Made by a program: the position numbers and the translations under genes
DNA from: Gnetum montanum
Taxonomy: Eukaryota > Streptophyta > Gnetopsida > Gnetales > Gnetaceae
NCBI GenBank assembly: GCA_015680685.1
Contig: MNCI01004997.1
Coordinates: 746,539-809,139, forward strand
DNA: 62,601 nt
Reading direction: 5' to 3'
In this document: positions 11,640 through 23,789 of the stretch, one piece after another
How the letters are laid out: every line of letters starts with the position of its first letter
Numbering within the stretch: the first letter of the stretch is position 1
Notes under the pieces: model-generated
The model's database searches: none
What the model was told of the DNA's origin: nothing
Seen by the model: only the letters and a program-made list of their open reading frames with translations

Positions 11640-14600
11640 TTTTGGGAAGGTATGGGATTATTGACTAACTATTGATACACAATTGACACAAATAAACACT
11701 AAGTGCCCAAGTGTACAAATTAACAATTTTTACAAAACTTGGTGTTCATGACAAAGAAATTGAACACCAAAAAAAAAACTAACACAACTCCTTTGGCAAC
11801 TTGAAGACAAGGAAGAAAATCAAATGATCCCAAGCAGTGGAGTTTCCTGAGGTGCTGAAGAACCTTCTCTTGCCTATGGTGCATGCAATTGTTGTGGTTG
11901 AGGCTGTGGTTATAGTTGTATGACTACAACTACAATTACTAGTGAAAGACAAAAAGCATCAAGCAATGCTTTCATCTTCTTCTCCTTACTTTGGGGATCG
12001 TACACGGTCCACAAGACATCACCAATGTGGGCTAGTATGGGAATATCCCATGGACAGGGCATTATAGTGAACAACTCCTTCACATTGATGAACTAGGCTA
12101 CGAATTGCTTCCATTCAACATGAAATGTCTTAACAACATTCTATAGCTCATTGCAGTCATTCATCCTTTGGGCCAAGTTATTAGCTACATATATTTGATT
12201 AGTAAAGTGCTACCTAAGAACATCGAGTTCAGCATTCACCATTTCAAGTTTCTGCTTTGTCTCCTTATGGTGCTTAAACTTGGCCTAGTACAATAGATAC
12301 AAGCTAGCCACCTGCTTCTCCAAATCTAACTTCGACCTTCTAGTAGTTAGCATTCCTAGGTTTGCATAGTGGAGGTTGGTGAGCTCCATGTATTTGATCA
12401 TCTCCTCGATTTGCAAGTCCTTGAGATACATTTCAACTTGTTGTACGTATTCAGCCCATCAAAGATAGGTTGTTACATGTCACCTCCTTATTGTAGCTGT
12501 TAGAGGCCCTCATTCACCTTCACCTCTATCAGTTTTATTTATTTTTCATTGATCTCCTTTTGCAAGCCAACCTGGTCCCTGTAATGGTTTTCAATCCTTT
12601 TGAATTTAAGGGCCTCGTTCTTCTAGGCAGCAATTTTAATTGCAGACCTCTAGCAAAGGGTATGAACCTCCTCCATCGAGAGATTACGATTTTTTGTTGT
12701 CAACCTCCCTAGGTCCATTATCACCTTGGCAAGCTGCTCCTACTACTACATCATATATTCAACCATTTACTTTTTTTTGGAGCTCAACAGTATGCAAGCA
12801 ATGATTGTTCTTGGTCATATTTGCATTCTCCCAACAACCCTTCAACAAGTTCTTCTAAATTTTGTAAATGGTGGCATCAACTAAGGACTAGTGAAAGATC
12901 CCTGACTCCTTTGCATACTTAGCTTCTGAAAGTTTGGAATGGAGCTTCTAAAAATCTTTATCCTTGGTTACTACTTGGCTGAGTACCATGGGATCAGTAG
13001 GGTAGACTCTTAGTTTTGCAACCTCCATAGCCAAGCATTGATTCTTGACTCTAGCTATTTCAAGTTAAGCCTCTATGATGATGCACTTGCCCATTACCTT
13101 GAAAAAGACCTACTGGGTAGCAGTGATGCTATCTAGAAGGTTCAAGACCCTTGGAATTGGTTACCGGGTTCCCACTAGTTGTTCTAGCAACTTCTCATGT
13201 TGGGCCATGCTAAATCTCCCACTTGTTGTTTTTGTAGACGTTTGCACATCTCTAAGGATAACACTATCCAGCATAGATGTTGTAGGAACATTCAGGGCCT
13301 CACCCACTCTATCTACCACCACCTTAGCCACCATTTCCTACCCTCAGTATTGCATCACTAGAAAAATTGCACCATCACCCTTCTATAAGTGCACCGAGAA
13401 GGTAGCAGCATTTCCAAAGATTTCTCAAAAGTACTACTTTCCTAGAATGGACACCATTACCTCTCAGGGACTAGGATTTAAGTGCATGGGTGCATGCATT
13501 CATTGGGCAAAGAAAGTTGGCACTGTGTCCTCCAACCAACTTATTGTATGAGTTACTTTGTTTAGATGGCTTAAGGTTGGTTGGTAGACAAATGGGTCGT
13601 CACTCGGACCAGCTTACTATTGCTGTAAGAGTTATTCTTAGAGCTTTTGCATGCACACCATAGTAGCACATGCCTCTGATGTTGTTTAATGAGTGGGTGG
13701 TGGTGGTGGTTGCTCCTCTTCCTTGATTATGGTAGGAACTTTATTTTTCATCATTTCCACCCAAGAGGCAACATGAGCATGTCTTAATGTGTCATTAGAG
13801 TAGCGGGCTATCCCTCCCCTTTTGCAGAATTTTTTGATTAGGCATAGAAAGGGAGTGCCTTCCTTCCATGTCCATTTTCTTTGAACCGCTTCTCTATCTC
13901 TAGATAGATTAGCTGTGGAAGGTTGATAGGGAATTTCTTGCTTAGAGTGATGCATGCACGGGTAAAGAAGGCTATGACCTTGCTATACCTCATCATTGAA
14001 TTAAGGTGGTAGGCTGCTAACTTAAAATAAGCATGTTCTACCATGATGAGTGCACCATACTCTTTGCGGTCCACTCTGTAGCACTACTAGATCCACTCCT
14101 TTTTGACCTTTGGATCCACTTGCGTAGAGATTTCTGCTAGATTGGTCCCAGTTTTAGGCAAGAAAAGGGCCTCAGAGATGGCCCTTACCAAGTAGGACAT
14201 ACTTATGTTCTTGATCTTCATAGTGGCATTTGGCTGCCTATTATTCCAAAAGAGTAGGTCTCTTCCATGTACCACTCCCTATTGGAAGTGATGATTGGTC
14301 ACATAGGAGAGCTTTGCAGTTGGGTCTTGACATCTTCTAGGGCAAATTCTAGGAAGGTAGTTCAATTCTTGAAGAACTGAACATTGGATATCCCTAGACT
14401 AAATTTTCCTAAGGCAAACATTCGTCAACATGACCTCAAGATTTGGCCTTGGTCCTGGTGCCTCATCCCGATGGGATTACTATGTTTTAGCATGGAGAAT
14501 TTGAAGAATAGATTCCACTTTGAGTTCCTCTTGAAGAGGCCCCATTGCATGGGTTTCAACTTCTTGCTCCTAGGGTTATTCTTGTTGGCTTCTTCCAGTT

Positions 14601-14665
14601 CTAGGTCACTTGTCCCTTGGTTGGGATGGTCCTCCTTCCTACATCTATTTTGGTCTTAGTGTCAT
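11640..14665 (-). pseudogene. ORF3 of element 2 (env-position ORF; broken)
   Basis: Lies between integrase and the 3' LTR, where Athila elements carry an extra, often called env-like, ORF. The likely start is the ATG at 14663-14665, with a TLRPK..GGPSQPRDK beginning that resembles the MAPKRGQ..RGPSQG beginning of element 4's copy. Pieces at 14087-14275, 13838-14074 and 13686-13955 line up with element 4's ORF3: both have an ISxxYxxRAIxEALxLP type block, then a tract ending PFxCLIKK. Downstream (about 13550-11900) is a long polar region that appears coiled-coil-rich in fragments. I see no signal peptide or membrane segment, so an envelope role is unsupported. The N-terminal part may be the domain Pfam lists as a putative plant transposon protein; that is from memory. 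Confidence 0.65.
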
Positions 14666-15082
14666 TTGTAATCACAACATGATCAAAGATTATCGTTTGT
14701 TATGTAACTTTATAACATTTGAGTACCTTATCTCTTTGGATTAGTTACACTTGGCTAAGTTATGACCTTGGAAAATTTGATTATTTTAATATTATTTCAT
14801 GTTAATGTCTACCAGAGTTCATTGGAAAGGTTTAACTCTCATAAATTAGTGATTTTAATATTATTTTATTAGCTAAACCTTGTGAGAGTTAGAAAAAATT
14901 CAAAAAAATTATCAAAGACTTAAGGTTTGTGGCCCCCACAATGTAGAGCTCATCTCTATAGCTATAGGAATAAAAAAATGAGGTTAATCAGACAAACGGT
15001 ATGAAAGTTATGGGCTCTAAAATTTAGAAAAACTCCTTTTCCATTTGTGAGAAAATGGCACAAATTTGCTAAGTATTGGGAT
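14666..15082 (-). other. Leader between internal TATA box and ORF3 (element 2)
   Basis: About 420 bases, AT-rich and without coding features, from the internal TATA box (15083-15092) to the likely ORF3 start (14665). If the internal promoter works, this is the 5' untranslated region of ORF3 mRNA. Confidence 0.35.
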
Positions 15083-15173
15083 CTATTTATAGGATTTTTA
15101 TCATGTTTCAACAAGATCTTGTCAATGGGATCATGTTGATGCATCAATGGGATCTCATCAATGTGTCAATGTA
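15083..15173 (-). promoter_or_regulatory. Putative internal promoter upstream of ORF3 (element 2)
   Basis: A strong minus-strand TATA box, CTATAAATAG, at 15083-15092. Upstream of it (15119-15173) repeated words occur on alternating strands: GTCAATGGGATC, GTTGATGCATCAATGGGATC, CATCAATG, GTCAATG. The same word family (GTTGATGC, GTCAACGC, TGCATTGAC) stands upstream of the TATA box in this element's LTRs. Function is inferred. Confidence 0.5.
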
Positions 15174-16690
15174 GCTGAAAGATAGAATTTTTTCAACTTT
15201 AAAAATGGGAAAAAAACAAAGATTTTTTACTTGAAATTGGAGTTCAAAGGAAGCCCAAGAAGTTAAGAACACAATGAAATACATGAAGAGGGCTAGATAA
15301 CACACAAAAAGGAGATTTTATTAGGATAATGATGAAGAAATGCTATGAATCAATTCACAACTGGACATAACCGATGTGAAGCATAAAAGATTTGAATGCA
15401 CAAATGCTTAAGGGATAAGGAACTTAACTACATGAACCAAGGAGTCTGGAAGTGGGTCCTCCCCATAGTAGGTTCATGTCCTTAATGCCCTTGCATATCC
15501 TTAAATCAAAAAGTTTGTGGACCTGATGGATGACTAATGGTTATGGTGAGTTAAGGATCAAATCACCAAAGAAACTACCTAAAAACTTGGATGCATCAAA
15601 CTAAGACATTGAATAGAACATGAAAAGAGATAGTAAGGTGAGATATGAAAGGTGGAGATGGATTAGGTGGAGAGTGGAATGGAGTCTTGTATTGTGGTTA
15701 CATGAAGTCCCTTGTGGATTTTGTGATTAATAGGACCAGATAACATTCATCCTTAGTCTGAATTATAACCAACCACTTTTAGTGACTTTGCATTGACACT
15801 CTAAGACCTATCTACCTCCTTAAGGCACAAGAATATCCCCATAGATCAATCACCATTCCTAAAAGAGAAGCAAAGAGAACCAAGAAGTGAGATAGGCCTT
15901 AGTTAGAGGGGACCTTCAAGCATGGGTAACATGTCTTTCTAGTCCCATAACTAGTGTTTGTAGCCTATTATTTGGTCTAAGGGATGTGCTTTGAATTCCC
16001 ATTATTGTTTGTTTGTTTTTTTTTTTTTTGAGTTTTTGGATAGGAACCACACCATGCAAAGAATTTAGCTTCCTATTATTAGTTGACAGTGGAATGGTGA
16101 GAAATCCATAAGAATAGTCATGCATCCAAGAGGGTAGGCAAGTACAAAGAGCATCAAGTCCTCTTGAAGTCACACCCTTATCTATTCATTTAATCCTTTC
16201 CAAGTTTGGAAGTTATCAAGGTCATAGTTCTTTAAAAGATTCATTTAAGAAGGGATTGCATATTTCCAAAACAATGGAACACCATATAGTATTGTTGATG
16301 GGTGGATGACATGGACTCACTACCTATTATCGTGAAAAAGAAACCATGTCTTAGTTATTAACATCAAAATTTAAAGATAGAATCCAGGCATTAGCAATAA
16401 AATAACATTATAGTACAAACCACCATCAATCAACAGCTACAGTTGCACTTAGTCCTAGTGGCAAAAAGAAGAAGAAGACAAAATAAAACATATGAAAAGC
16501 ATTAGAAAAACTCAAACTAAATAAAGTAAAATATAGAAGAAATTGTAAGATATTTAAGAAAGAGAAAAATGTACTAAAATAGTGTAAAACAAAAAAGTAA
16601 AAAACTAAGAAGCCATCTTGACAGATCAGCATGGATGGCCATCTCCTTCATGTCTAAGTTAGAAGGAGGAGATTTGAAAAATTAAACATA
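15174..16690 (-). other. Spacer between pol and ORF3 (element 2)
   Basis: Non-coding, but shares blocks in the same order with elements 3 and 4: the GTGGGTCCTCCCC..AGGTTC block (15452-15474), a block around 15900-15975 ending TAAGGGATGTGCTTT, a T-tract (16014-16029), and the AGTCCTCTTGAAGTCACACCC block near 16160. No gene visible. Confidence 0.55.
15441..15497 (-). other. Conserved spacer hairpin region (element 2 copy, decayed)
   Basis: Lines up with 34912-34964 (element 4) and 24598-24647 (element 3). The right arm CCCTTGCATA is kept; the left arm reads TGGAAGTGGG, so the outer pairing is mostly lost here. Confidence 0.4.
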
Positions 16691-17224
16691 CATGCCTATC
16701 CATTTAGGTGTTTTGGTCACTAGCTCTCTTAGCTTCATGGAAAGGTTTTATTTGTTGCATGTTGACTAGTAGTTTCTTGTTTGGATTTTCATGTTTGTAG
16801 ATTAACATGGCCCTAGAAGAAAAGGTTTCGTAGATAATATAAGGCCCCTCCAAAAACATTTGGAAATTGATTTTTTGTGGTACATGTGTGGGATTCTAGT
16901 AGAGGACCCTATCTCTTTTTTTGTGGTACATGTATGGGATTCCACTCATATCATTATTTTTTGAATGCCTTGTGCAACTCATTAGATGATAGAGCTACCA
17001 ATCGCTTCTTGTTTAGCAAGTTGAGGTTTATCAATCTTTTTTTTTTGTACTAGACTTAGGTCAAGGTCAAGATTACAAGCTGTTGATAGTGTATAAAGCT
17101 CCATTTGAATTGGACGAGTCAGTAATTTCCCATACAGAAGCTCATAGGGAGTGTATCCAATAGAAAGTTTCCAAGTAGAGTGGTAGGCCCAAAGGGCATT
17201 GTTGAATTTCGTGCTCCAATCCCT

Positions 17225-17740
17225 ACCCTATTTACTAATAGTTCTTGTTAGCATTTTCATGATCTCCCTATTTGTAACCGTTATTTAATTGTTGGATTAG
17301 GGGTGGTAGGATGTTATTAATTTATGTGCAACCCCCAAGTGTTCCATTAGCTTCATAAAGATAGTGCTTATAAGATAAGTACCATTCTAGAAAATAAGTG
17401 CATATGGCACCCCAAACCTATTTACAACATATTATTATACAAACCAAGTAGTTCTGGAAGATGTGCAATCGGTGATGGCTACAGCTTCAACCCATTTTGT
17501 ACAATAGTCAATAATGACTATGATGTATGTTGTTATATTCGACATGAGTCTGATGCGACCCATAAAGTCAATGCCCCAAATATCAAAGGGCTCTATTGAT
17601 TGGATCCACTGATGAGGTCCCTTTATAGGAGCGATTATTCCACCATCACATTGGTAGTGTTTGTAGGAGTGGATGAAGTGGTGGACATCCTTAAAAAGTG
17701 TTGGCCAATAATACCCTACCATGAGGGTCTTAATGGTTGT
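17225..17740 (-). pseudogene. Integrase of element 2 (broken)
   Basis: The open part 17435-17722 begins with the zinc-finger region (YYWPTLFKDVHHFIHS, then HYQCDGG, with the first Cys of the usual pair replaced by Tyr), followed by PFDIWGIDFMGR and the first catalytic Asp in VIIDYCTKWVEA. The remainder towards 17225 is out of frame. The Tyr change and breaks make it inactive. Confidence 0.85.
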
Positions 17741-18059
17741 GCATCTTCCAACATAGTGGTCCCTATAAAAGTTCTTGTGAGCATCTTAGGGAATGCACAA
17801 TTGATCAGCATTAGATACACACCAATGAACCAAGTCATCGATGCACACCTTATAAAGGTGTCTGTTAATTTACATGAAGCATCTTACCTAGTGAACAAAC
17901 TATTTTTTCTTCTTGGTTTCCTAATCCTCTGGCATCTCTTGAGTGAAAAGATAGGTGAGAATGACATCGTACTAGTTGGCTGCAGTGGGCATTTGTTTAG
18001 TTATAGCACTGGCAAAGAGGATTTCATCAAGAAACTAATATGACAATGAGCTCTCATCC

Positions 18060-18420
18060 TCTTTGTAGTCCCATCTTAACCGAAACAAGTGGTCAACAAT
18101 TCACATTCTTATTTCCCTTTTGATCTACCATTGTATGATTATATTCCTACAAGATCACCAACCACCATATGACACAAGGGCTCACTATTGGTTTATTCAT
18201 TAGGAACTGAATTACATTATGGTTTGTGTGTACGAACACCTTGTACCCAAGCACATAGTGCCTAAATTTCTCTAAGGTAAGCACCACTACCATCAATTCT
18301 TTTTTTGTTATAGTGTAGTTCATCTATGCACCCACAATGCTTCTACTTGCATAGTTGATATAGTAAGGATATTTTTGATCATCCAACTACATGAGCACAA
18401 CCCTCAAGGAATAATTGGAA
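18060..18420 (-). pseudogene. RNase H of element 2 (broken)
   Basis: Recognised by nucleotide correspondence with the RNase H of element 1 (shared stretches around CTACCATTG, CAAGATCACC and the ACACAAG block), in the expected place between integrase and reverse transcriptase. No long open frame remains. Confidence 0.7.
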
Positions 18421-18429
18421 GCATCCATC

Positions 18430-19380
18430 ATGAAATGAAATGGTTTGTACCATTTAGGTGCTTGTACAATTGGAGTTTCCATAAGCTTCTTTTTGAGCTA
18501 CTGGAATGCACATTCGCATGCCTTGGGTTTAGACAAAGGGAGCATCCTTCTTTGTCAAATCTACCAATGGTTTAGCAATCTTAGAGAAATTCTTAATGAA
18601 TCGTCGATAGTAGCCAGTGTGTCAAACAAATGACCTCACATTTTTAATGATTTCTGGTTGTCTAGTAATTCCTTAGATGACCCTTATTTTTTCAAGGTTC
18701 ACCTTGATCCCTTTCTTTGAAATTCTATGCCCCAAGATAGTTCCTTCCTAGACCATTAGGAAGCTTTTCTGCTTGTTGAACCTAAGGTTTGTCTCCACAC
18801 ATCTTTTTAGCACTTGCTCAAGGTGGTCTAGGGCTTGCTTAAATGTAACCCCATAGGTGGAGAATTCATCCATGAAGACTTTCACCCTACTACCAATCTG
18901 CTATTGGAAGATGATCAAAATAAGTTGTTGGAATGTGGTAGGGGCATTGCACAGGCCAAACGACATCTTTTTGTAAGTGAAAGTTTCCTAGGAACTTGTG
19001 AATCTTGTTTTGACCTAATCTTCTGGGGTGATTTGAATTTGGTTATAGCCACTATAACCATCCCAAAAGTTGTATTAGCAATGCCCAAAAATGGTATCAA
19101 ACACCTAGTCCACAAATGACAATGGAAAATAATCTTTGTATGTTACCATGCTCAACAACCTAAAATCCATGTAGGCATTCCATTTGCCACATTTTGTTGG
19201 CACTATCACAAGTGGGCTAACCCAATTGCTATCTACAATGGGATAGATGAACCCCACCTTGAGGAGTTGTTTAATCTGATCTTTCATAATTTTCTTCAAT
19301 TTGGGGTTCAACCATTGCTGCGGCTGCCTCATTAGCTTAATGAAAGGATTTGTGTAGATGTAATGCTAGCATGTCCTAGG
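18430..19380 (-). pseudogene. Reverse transcriptase of element 2 (broken)
   Basis: The piece at 19105-19332 has LLKVGFIYPIVDSNWVSPL and YMDFRLLSMVTYKDYFPL, as in element 1. The catalytic box near 18855-18880 reads VFMDEFSTYG on the minus strand where element 1 has VFMDDFSTYG, so the second catalytic Asp is Glu. Further stops separate the pieces. Confidence 0.85.
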
Positions 19381-19743
19381 ATCAATTCAAGTGAGTTCAG
19401 GATATGACCAAGCAAAGGTTTTTTGCCATTTGTTAACCACATTTAACAGTTTCTTTTTTTGTGCCGGAGCAAGGTTGGCATTGAAAATAATCGACTTGTC
19501 ATTTTTCATAAAAGCATACTTCATTCTAGCCAGAAAATTTTTCAACTCAAGGGGCTCCTATTTAAAACTTTCAGGGATCTCCAACTCTCTCCAATTGGTA
19601 TCATCAGGTTCATCAGAGAGTTGGTGATGGATTTGCTTCATCTCATCCATGCCTTTAATGTAGGCACTCATAAGGCTCTCAGTTTGTTCCATGTAGAGGG
19701 GTAAGCTGCTTCCAAGTTTAGGTATTAGCCATTAGGTGTCCTC

Positions 19744-20340
19744 TTATTTTGTGACTATTACATATAGGCACCTTTGAATTTCTATCACATTTCCACATTT
19801 TCTACATGTTGTGATTGATGTGCTTTTTACAGTCCACAATTTTTGCACATGATTGCATCCAACATCACTATACATGCTGCATAGAACATGCTTCTTCTTG
19901 ATCTTTTTGAAATCATTTTTCTTCAAAATTTCTAAGAAGAGGTCTCTAATTCCTAGTTGTGCATCAATTATGCTCAACCAAGCCCTTCCCATGATGATTG
20001 GGAAGTTCCCCTTGTAGTTATGTACATGAATCACCAGAAAGTTAGTAGGATATGAACACCCACAAATGGTGGTCACAATGTCCTTCACAAATCCTAAGGG
20101 AATAGTGATGGACTAATCTACTAACTTAACACAAATTTTGGTCTTCTTGAGAGGAGGTAGGTTCTAGGCTTTGTACATTTTATGGGAGATCAAATTCATA
20201 CCAGAACTTGAGTCCAAAAGAGCCTTGTAAAGCTCATTCCTAGTGATTTTTAAGTAAATTAGGAGACTCCTAGGATCAAATATTTTCCTAGAAAGGTGGC
20301 CAACCTTTATCTAATCAATGACCACATGGGTCAACATGAC
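19744..20340 (-). pseudogene. Protease and linker of element 2 (broken)
   Basis: The open part 19744-20088 has SYPTNFLVIHVHNYKGNFP and IIMGRAWLSIIDAQLGIRDL, lining up with the protease C-terminal part of element 1, then the Cys motif CSMYSDVGCNHVQ. The active-site part lies near 20175-20225 in another frame. The N gap begins 32 bases beyond 20340. Confidence 0.75.
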
Positions 20341-20371
20341 AGTGTGAACTTTGGGAGGCGTTTGGTTTCAA

Positions 20372-20695
20372 NNNNNNNNNNNNNNNNNNNNNNNNNNNNN
20401 NNNNNNNNNNNNNNNNNNNNNNNNNNNNNNNNNNNNNNNNNNNNNNNNNNNNNNNNNNNNNNNNNNNNNNNNNNNNNNNNNNNNNNNNNNNNNNNNNNNN
20501 NNNNNNNNNNNNNNNNNNNNNNNNNNNNNNNNNNNNNNNNNNNNNNNNNNNNNNNNNNNNNNNNNNNNNNNNNNNNNNNNNNNNNNNNNNNNNNNNNNNN
20601 NNNNNNNNNNNNNNNNNNNNNNNNNNNNNNNNNNNNNNNNNNNNNNNNNNNNNNNNNNNNNNNNNNNNNNNNNNNNNNNNNNNNNNNNNNNNNNN
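20372..20695. other. Assembly gap (324 N)
   Basis: A run of N inside element 2 at the protease/gag boundary. The open frames that run through it are artefacts. By comparison with element 1, the missing sequence is the C-terminal part of gag. Confidence 0.99.
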
Positions 20696-22617
20696 GCTTG
20701 CCTTCTTGCTAATCTAAGATTTAACATGTTCACCCTAAACTCCTGCAAGTGTGAGACAATGGGAAAACATTCCTTAGGATGCTCATATTAGCAAATGTCA
20801 CACCCACCATCATCATCTGTTTCAGACTCTGCAACCTCATCAATGATAGTAGCTTTACCCTTTTCCCTTTGATGGGCATGTTTATCTTCTTTCATTCTTC
20901 TCTAGTCATGACCACTACCTTGCTCTTTGGACTCCTCTAAGATTTTAAGGATGGTTTGGAAATTTTTTATTCAAAGAATCACACATTTTTTCTACCTTTG
21001 TCGATGTTTCAAAAATAGATTTTTGGATCGGCAAGGTTTTATGTTGCACCACTTTATCAAGTGGTGCCTCCTTGTCATTGTCACAAAACCAAACTTCCCT
21101 TTTTCTTAACTCACCTTCTTCTTTGGCCACTTGCTTAATCAGATTTTGGATCTGATGGACCCTTAATTCTGAAAGTATCTATTGGGCATAGACCCTAAGA
21201 GTTCTCCTCATTTTTGTTCTAAGTCCACCTATGATATGGTGAAGCTGCTTCCTTGGAGAAAAGGCATGGCCTAGGAACCTATGCAATAGAGAGTAATATC
21301 TACCCATGGCCACATCCAAGGATTCATGTGTTCTTTATCTCCACCCTTAGATTTGCTTCCTTAGATTAGACACCTGAGAGTACATTTGATACTTGTCATT
21401 GAAGAGTTCAAGCATCGTACTCCATCATCTGATTGATTCCAATTATAAGGTTCGATACCATCTTTTAGCCTCTTTGATGAGTGTCTTAGGGAAAAGCTTT
21501 AATATTTGCCATTCATTTTCTACATTCTATAAGGCATGAGCATTGTGAAAGGTTTGAAGATGATTTTTTGAATTTGAGTTGTATCCACTTTTGAACTTGG
21601 GAATATTCTTCATATCCAACCATTTGATTCTACTATCTTTTACATGCCTCATTAGAATCCTCATGGACTCTGCAATCTTTAGCATATTTTTTGTTGTAAG
21701 TAAAGGCTCATCATAGTCATAGCCCCTATGATGACCATGATGCCTATGATGCCCTCTGCTATCCATGCTTTTGTGGTGGCAAGCCTTCCTTAATTGCCCA
21801 TGCCCCTAGTCTCTACTATTTCAGTGGGCCCTACAATCATCTTTGTCCCATTAGTCATCTACATCATGGTCATGTCCTTTGCAGCTTTAGTCGAAGCTAG
21901 AGGAGGAGGAAGATGAGGATGTTGAAGGTGAAGAGGAAGAAGAGCCAGCACTAGCACGGTGCCTGCTACTCCCTCTCCTTTGGTCATAGCCATGTTCACC
22001 ATATCTACCTCTATCATGGTGCTTGTCCTAGTTCCTACCTTGACTCCTTCCTTTAGAGCCCTCATGGTCATGGAACCTATTCTTCCCTGAACCAAGATTG
22101 TTAACAATGGACTATAAATTTTGGTTAGGGTTCCCTACATCAAAGAAGAGAGGAGTAGAATCAGTGTTTTGAGAATCGCCAGAGAAGGAATATGTACCTT
22201 CTTTCTAGCCTAGCAAGAATAAGGGGTTTATGAATCATTTTCCCTTTGACACCTCTTAACGAATCTCTTGTTGCTGATTTTTTTTTGTTATGCCTCAATG
22301 GGATGATAATCTTGATAGTCATGGTCCTACACAATGTACTCTACATTGAGCCCTACAATGCCCAATTTCATGAGAGTTTGAAGCAGCATTACAAGAGCTG
22401 ATCAATCAAGAAACAACACAATGTTACCCTCCATGTCCCTCCACCATAGTTATTCATCCTGATGCAAGATGAAGGTGAAGTCTAGAACATACTCATCGAG
22501 ATGAGTATAGACAACTCTGCATTGTTGGGGCACTGGTGATTTTGATCCTTCACGCTTTTGCTTATTGGATTTGCCTTCATATGGCGGCAAAGAATCTCCC
22601 CTATGAGAAGAAGTTAT
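20696..22617 (-). pseudogene. gag of element 2 (broken, start lost)
   Basis: Lines up with element 1's gag: N-terminal pieces at 22450-22617, Arg/His-rich middle (21527-21766), capsid-like middle at about 21180-21530 and a charged segment at 20945-21130. Where elements 1 and 3 have ATG TCT TCT TCT, this copy reads ATA ACT TCT TCT near 22615, so the initiation codon appears lost. Towards the gap the C-terminal Cys/His cluster is only partly visible. Confidence 0.7.
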
Positions 22618-22745
22618 ATTAGATAAAAAAAAGAATAGTGTGCTTTTGTTATTATTATTAATTTTCTTAATCATGTTACTTTCGAGTTTGTTATAATGTC
22701 ATTGTATAATTTCACTAACTCCTAGGTAGTGCACGTAGCTAACTA

Positions 22746-22766
22746 AAGTCCCTGGCAATGGCACCA
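22746..22766 (-). promoter_or_regulatory. Primer binding site of element 2
   Basis: Plus strand GTCCCTGGCAATGGCACCA ends one base before the LTR. It resembles the 3' end of plant tRNA-Asp (CCCCGGCAACGGCGCCA, from memory) with a few transitions. Confidence 0.7.
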
Positions 22767-22767
22767 A

Positions 22768-23607
22768 TGATGAGCAATGAGCACTCCCTATGCCCAACCA
22801 TACGAATCACTAGCGTTCACTAAGCGATTTGGTTGAATTTCATAGACTTTAGCTTTCTAAGTATATTGGGTCTAGGTAGTGAATTTAACAGACGTGATCA
22901 TTGTCTTCTCAGTTTCACTTGTGAAGTGTAAAGGTATGGTTAAGTGTAATTAAGGCATATGATTTTTGTCATTTTATATTATATTTAATTTTACTAAGTG
23001 TTGAAAATAAAGTAATAAAATTTTTAATTAATCTAATAACTAACTAATTCTTAGCTAATCCGAACATAAGTATCTATTTCCATCTGTTGTACACATCTTG
23101 AACATGTTACAATTCTACTGGGTTACCAAGCATTAAGCACTATTGGGATTACCAAGCATTAAGCATATGCTCAAGATGGTCATACTTATATGTATTAATT
23201 ATCCAAAATTAATTATTTAATTAAATGCATTAAAGAAAAGTGCATGAATAATAAATGCATTAAGTAAACATTAAGCTAAGTCCAAGTGCTTCAAGGTTTA
23301 TGAAGAAAGCTTGTCTTTATTGCTGATCACACCAAAGTGCTTAGGTACATTAGTGTTTGAATAGAGATCCATACACTTCTCACTCCTACTATAGGCAATT
23401 AGAAAATATTGTAACTCTTGAAAGAACAAACTGCAAGAACTTCATTGTGCTACTAATGAATGGATGCCATAAATGTACTAGTAAGCATGTATTTATAGGC
23501 AAGATAAGACACTACATTAACGTGTACACGTCAATGTGTTAAACCTTATGTTGACATGATCGTTCGACAAGATCTCATTCATGTAGTTCAATGACAATGA
23601 TTGATCA
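22768..23607 (-). repeat. 5' LTR of element 2
   Basis: Starts TGATGAGCAATGAG and ends TTGATCA; 840 bases. Pairs with 10745-11573 along its length. TATA CTATAAATA at 23490-23498. The words upstream of the TATA are AACGTG, CGTCAATG and ATGTTGACATGATC, decayed relative to the partner LTR. Confidence 0.92.
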
Positions 23608-23769
23608 CTATACTACTAACCAAAAAGTGCCTCATATGTGGTGGGAGCTTGCATATTTATAAGCGAGGAAAGACGTTGCATAGATGAACATGCATTGACG
23701 TATCAACGCATGCTTTGATGGGGATGCATTAACACATGCCCATTGACACGTCCAACTAATGATTCATCA
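23608..23769 (-). repeat. 3' LTR of element 3, right part
   Basis: Holds the inner end of the interrupted LTR, with TATA CTTATAAATA at 23654-23662 and the words CATTGACGTATCAACGCATGC upstream of it, ending GATTCATCA at 23769. Confidence 0.85.
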
Positions 23770-23789
23770 TACCCCTACAACTGACTAAA

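Larger units (their letters stand above)
10745..23607 (-). mobile_element. Element 2: Athila-like retrotransposon with gag, pol and ORF3
   Basis: Bounded by related LTRs at 10745-11573 and 22768-23607. Flanking five-base sequences are ctaca (10740-10744) and ctata (23608-23612), a target duplication with one later change. Minus-strand order is LTR, primer site, gag, (N gap), protease, reverse transcriptase, RNase H, integrase, spacer, ORF3, polypurine tract, LTR. It is nested in the 3' LTR of element 3, so element 3 is older. Stops and frameshifts occur throughout. Confidence 0.92.

Noticed and set aside
13075-13551. 158-codon plus-strand frame
   Set aside because: Antisense of element 2 ORF3; the minus strand pieces align with element 4's ORF3 and this frame does not resemble any protein I know.
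17600-18043. 147-codon plus-strand frame
   Set aside because: Antisense of the integrase of element 2, whose motifs are on the minus strand.
20296-20791. Open frames of 126-146 codons across 20296-20791 on both strands
   Set aside because: They consist almost wholly of the N gap; no real sequence supports them.
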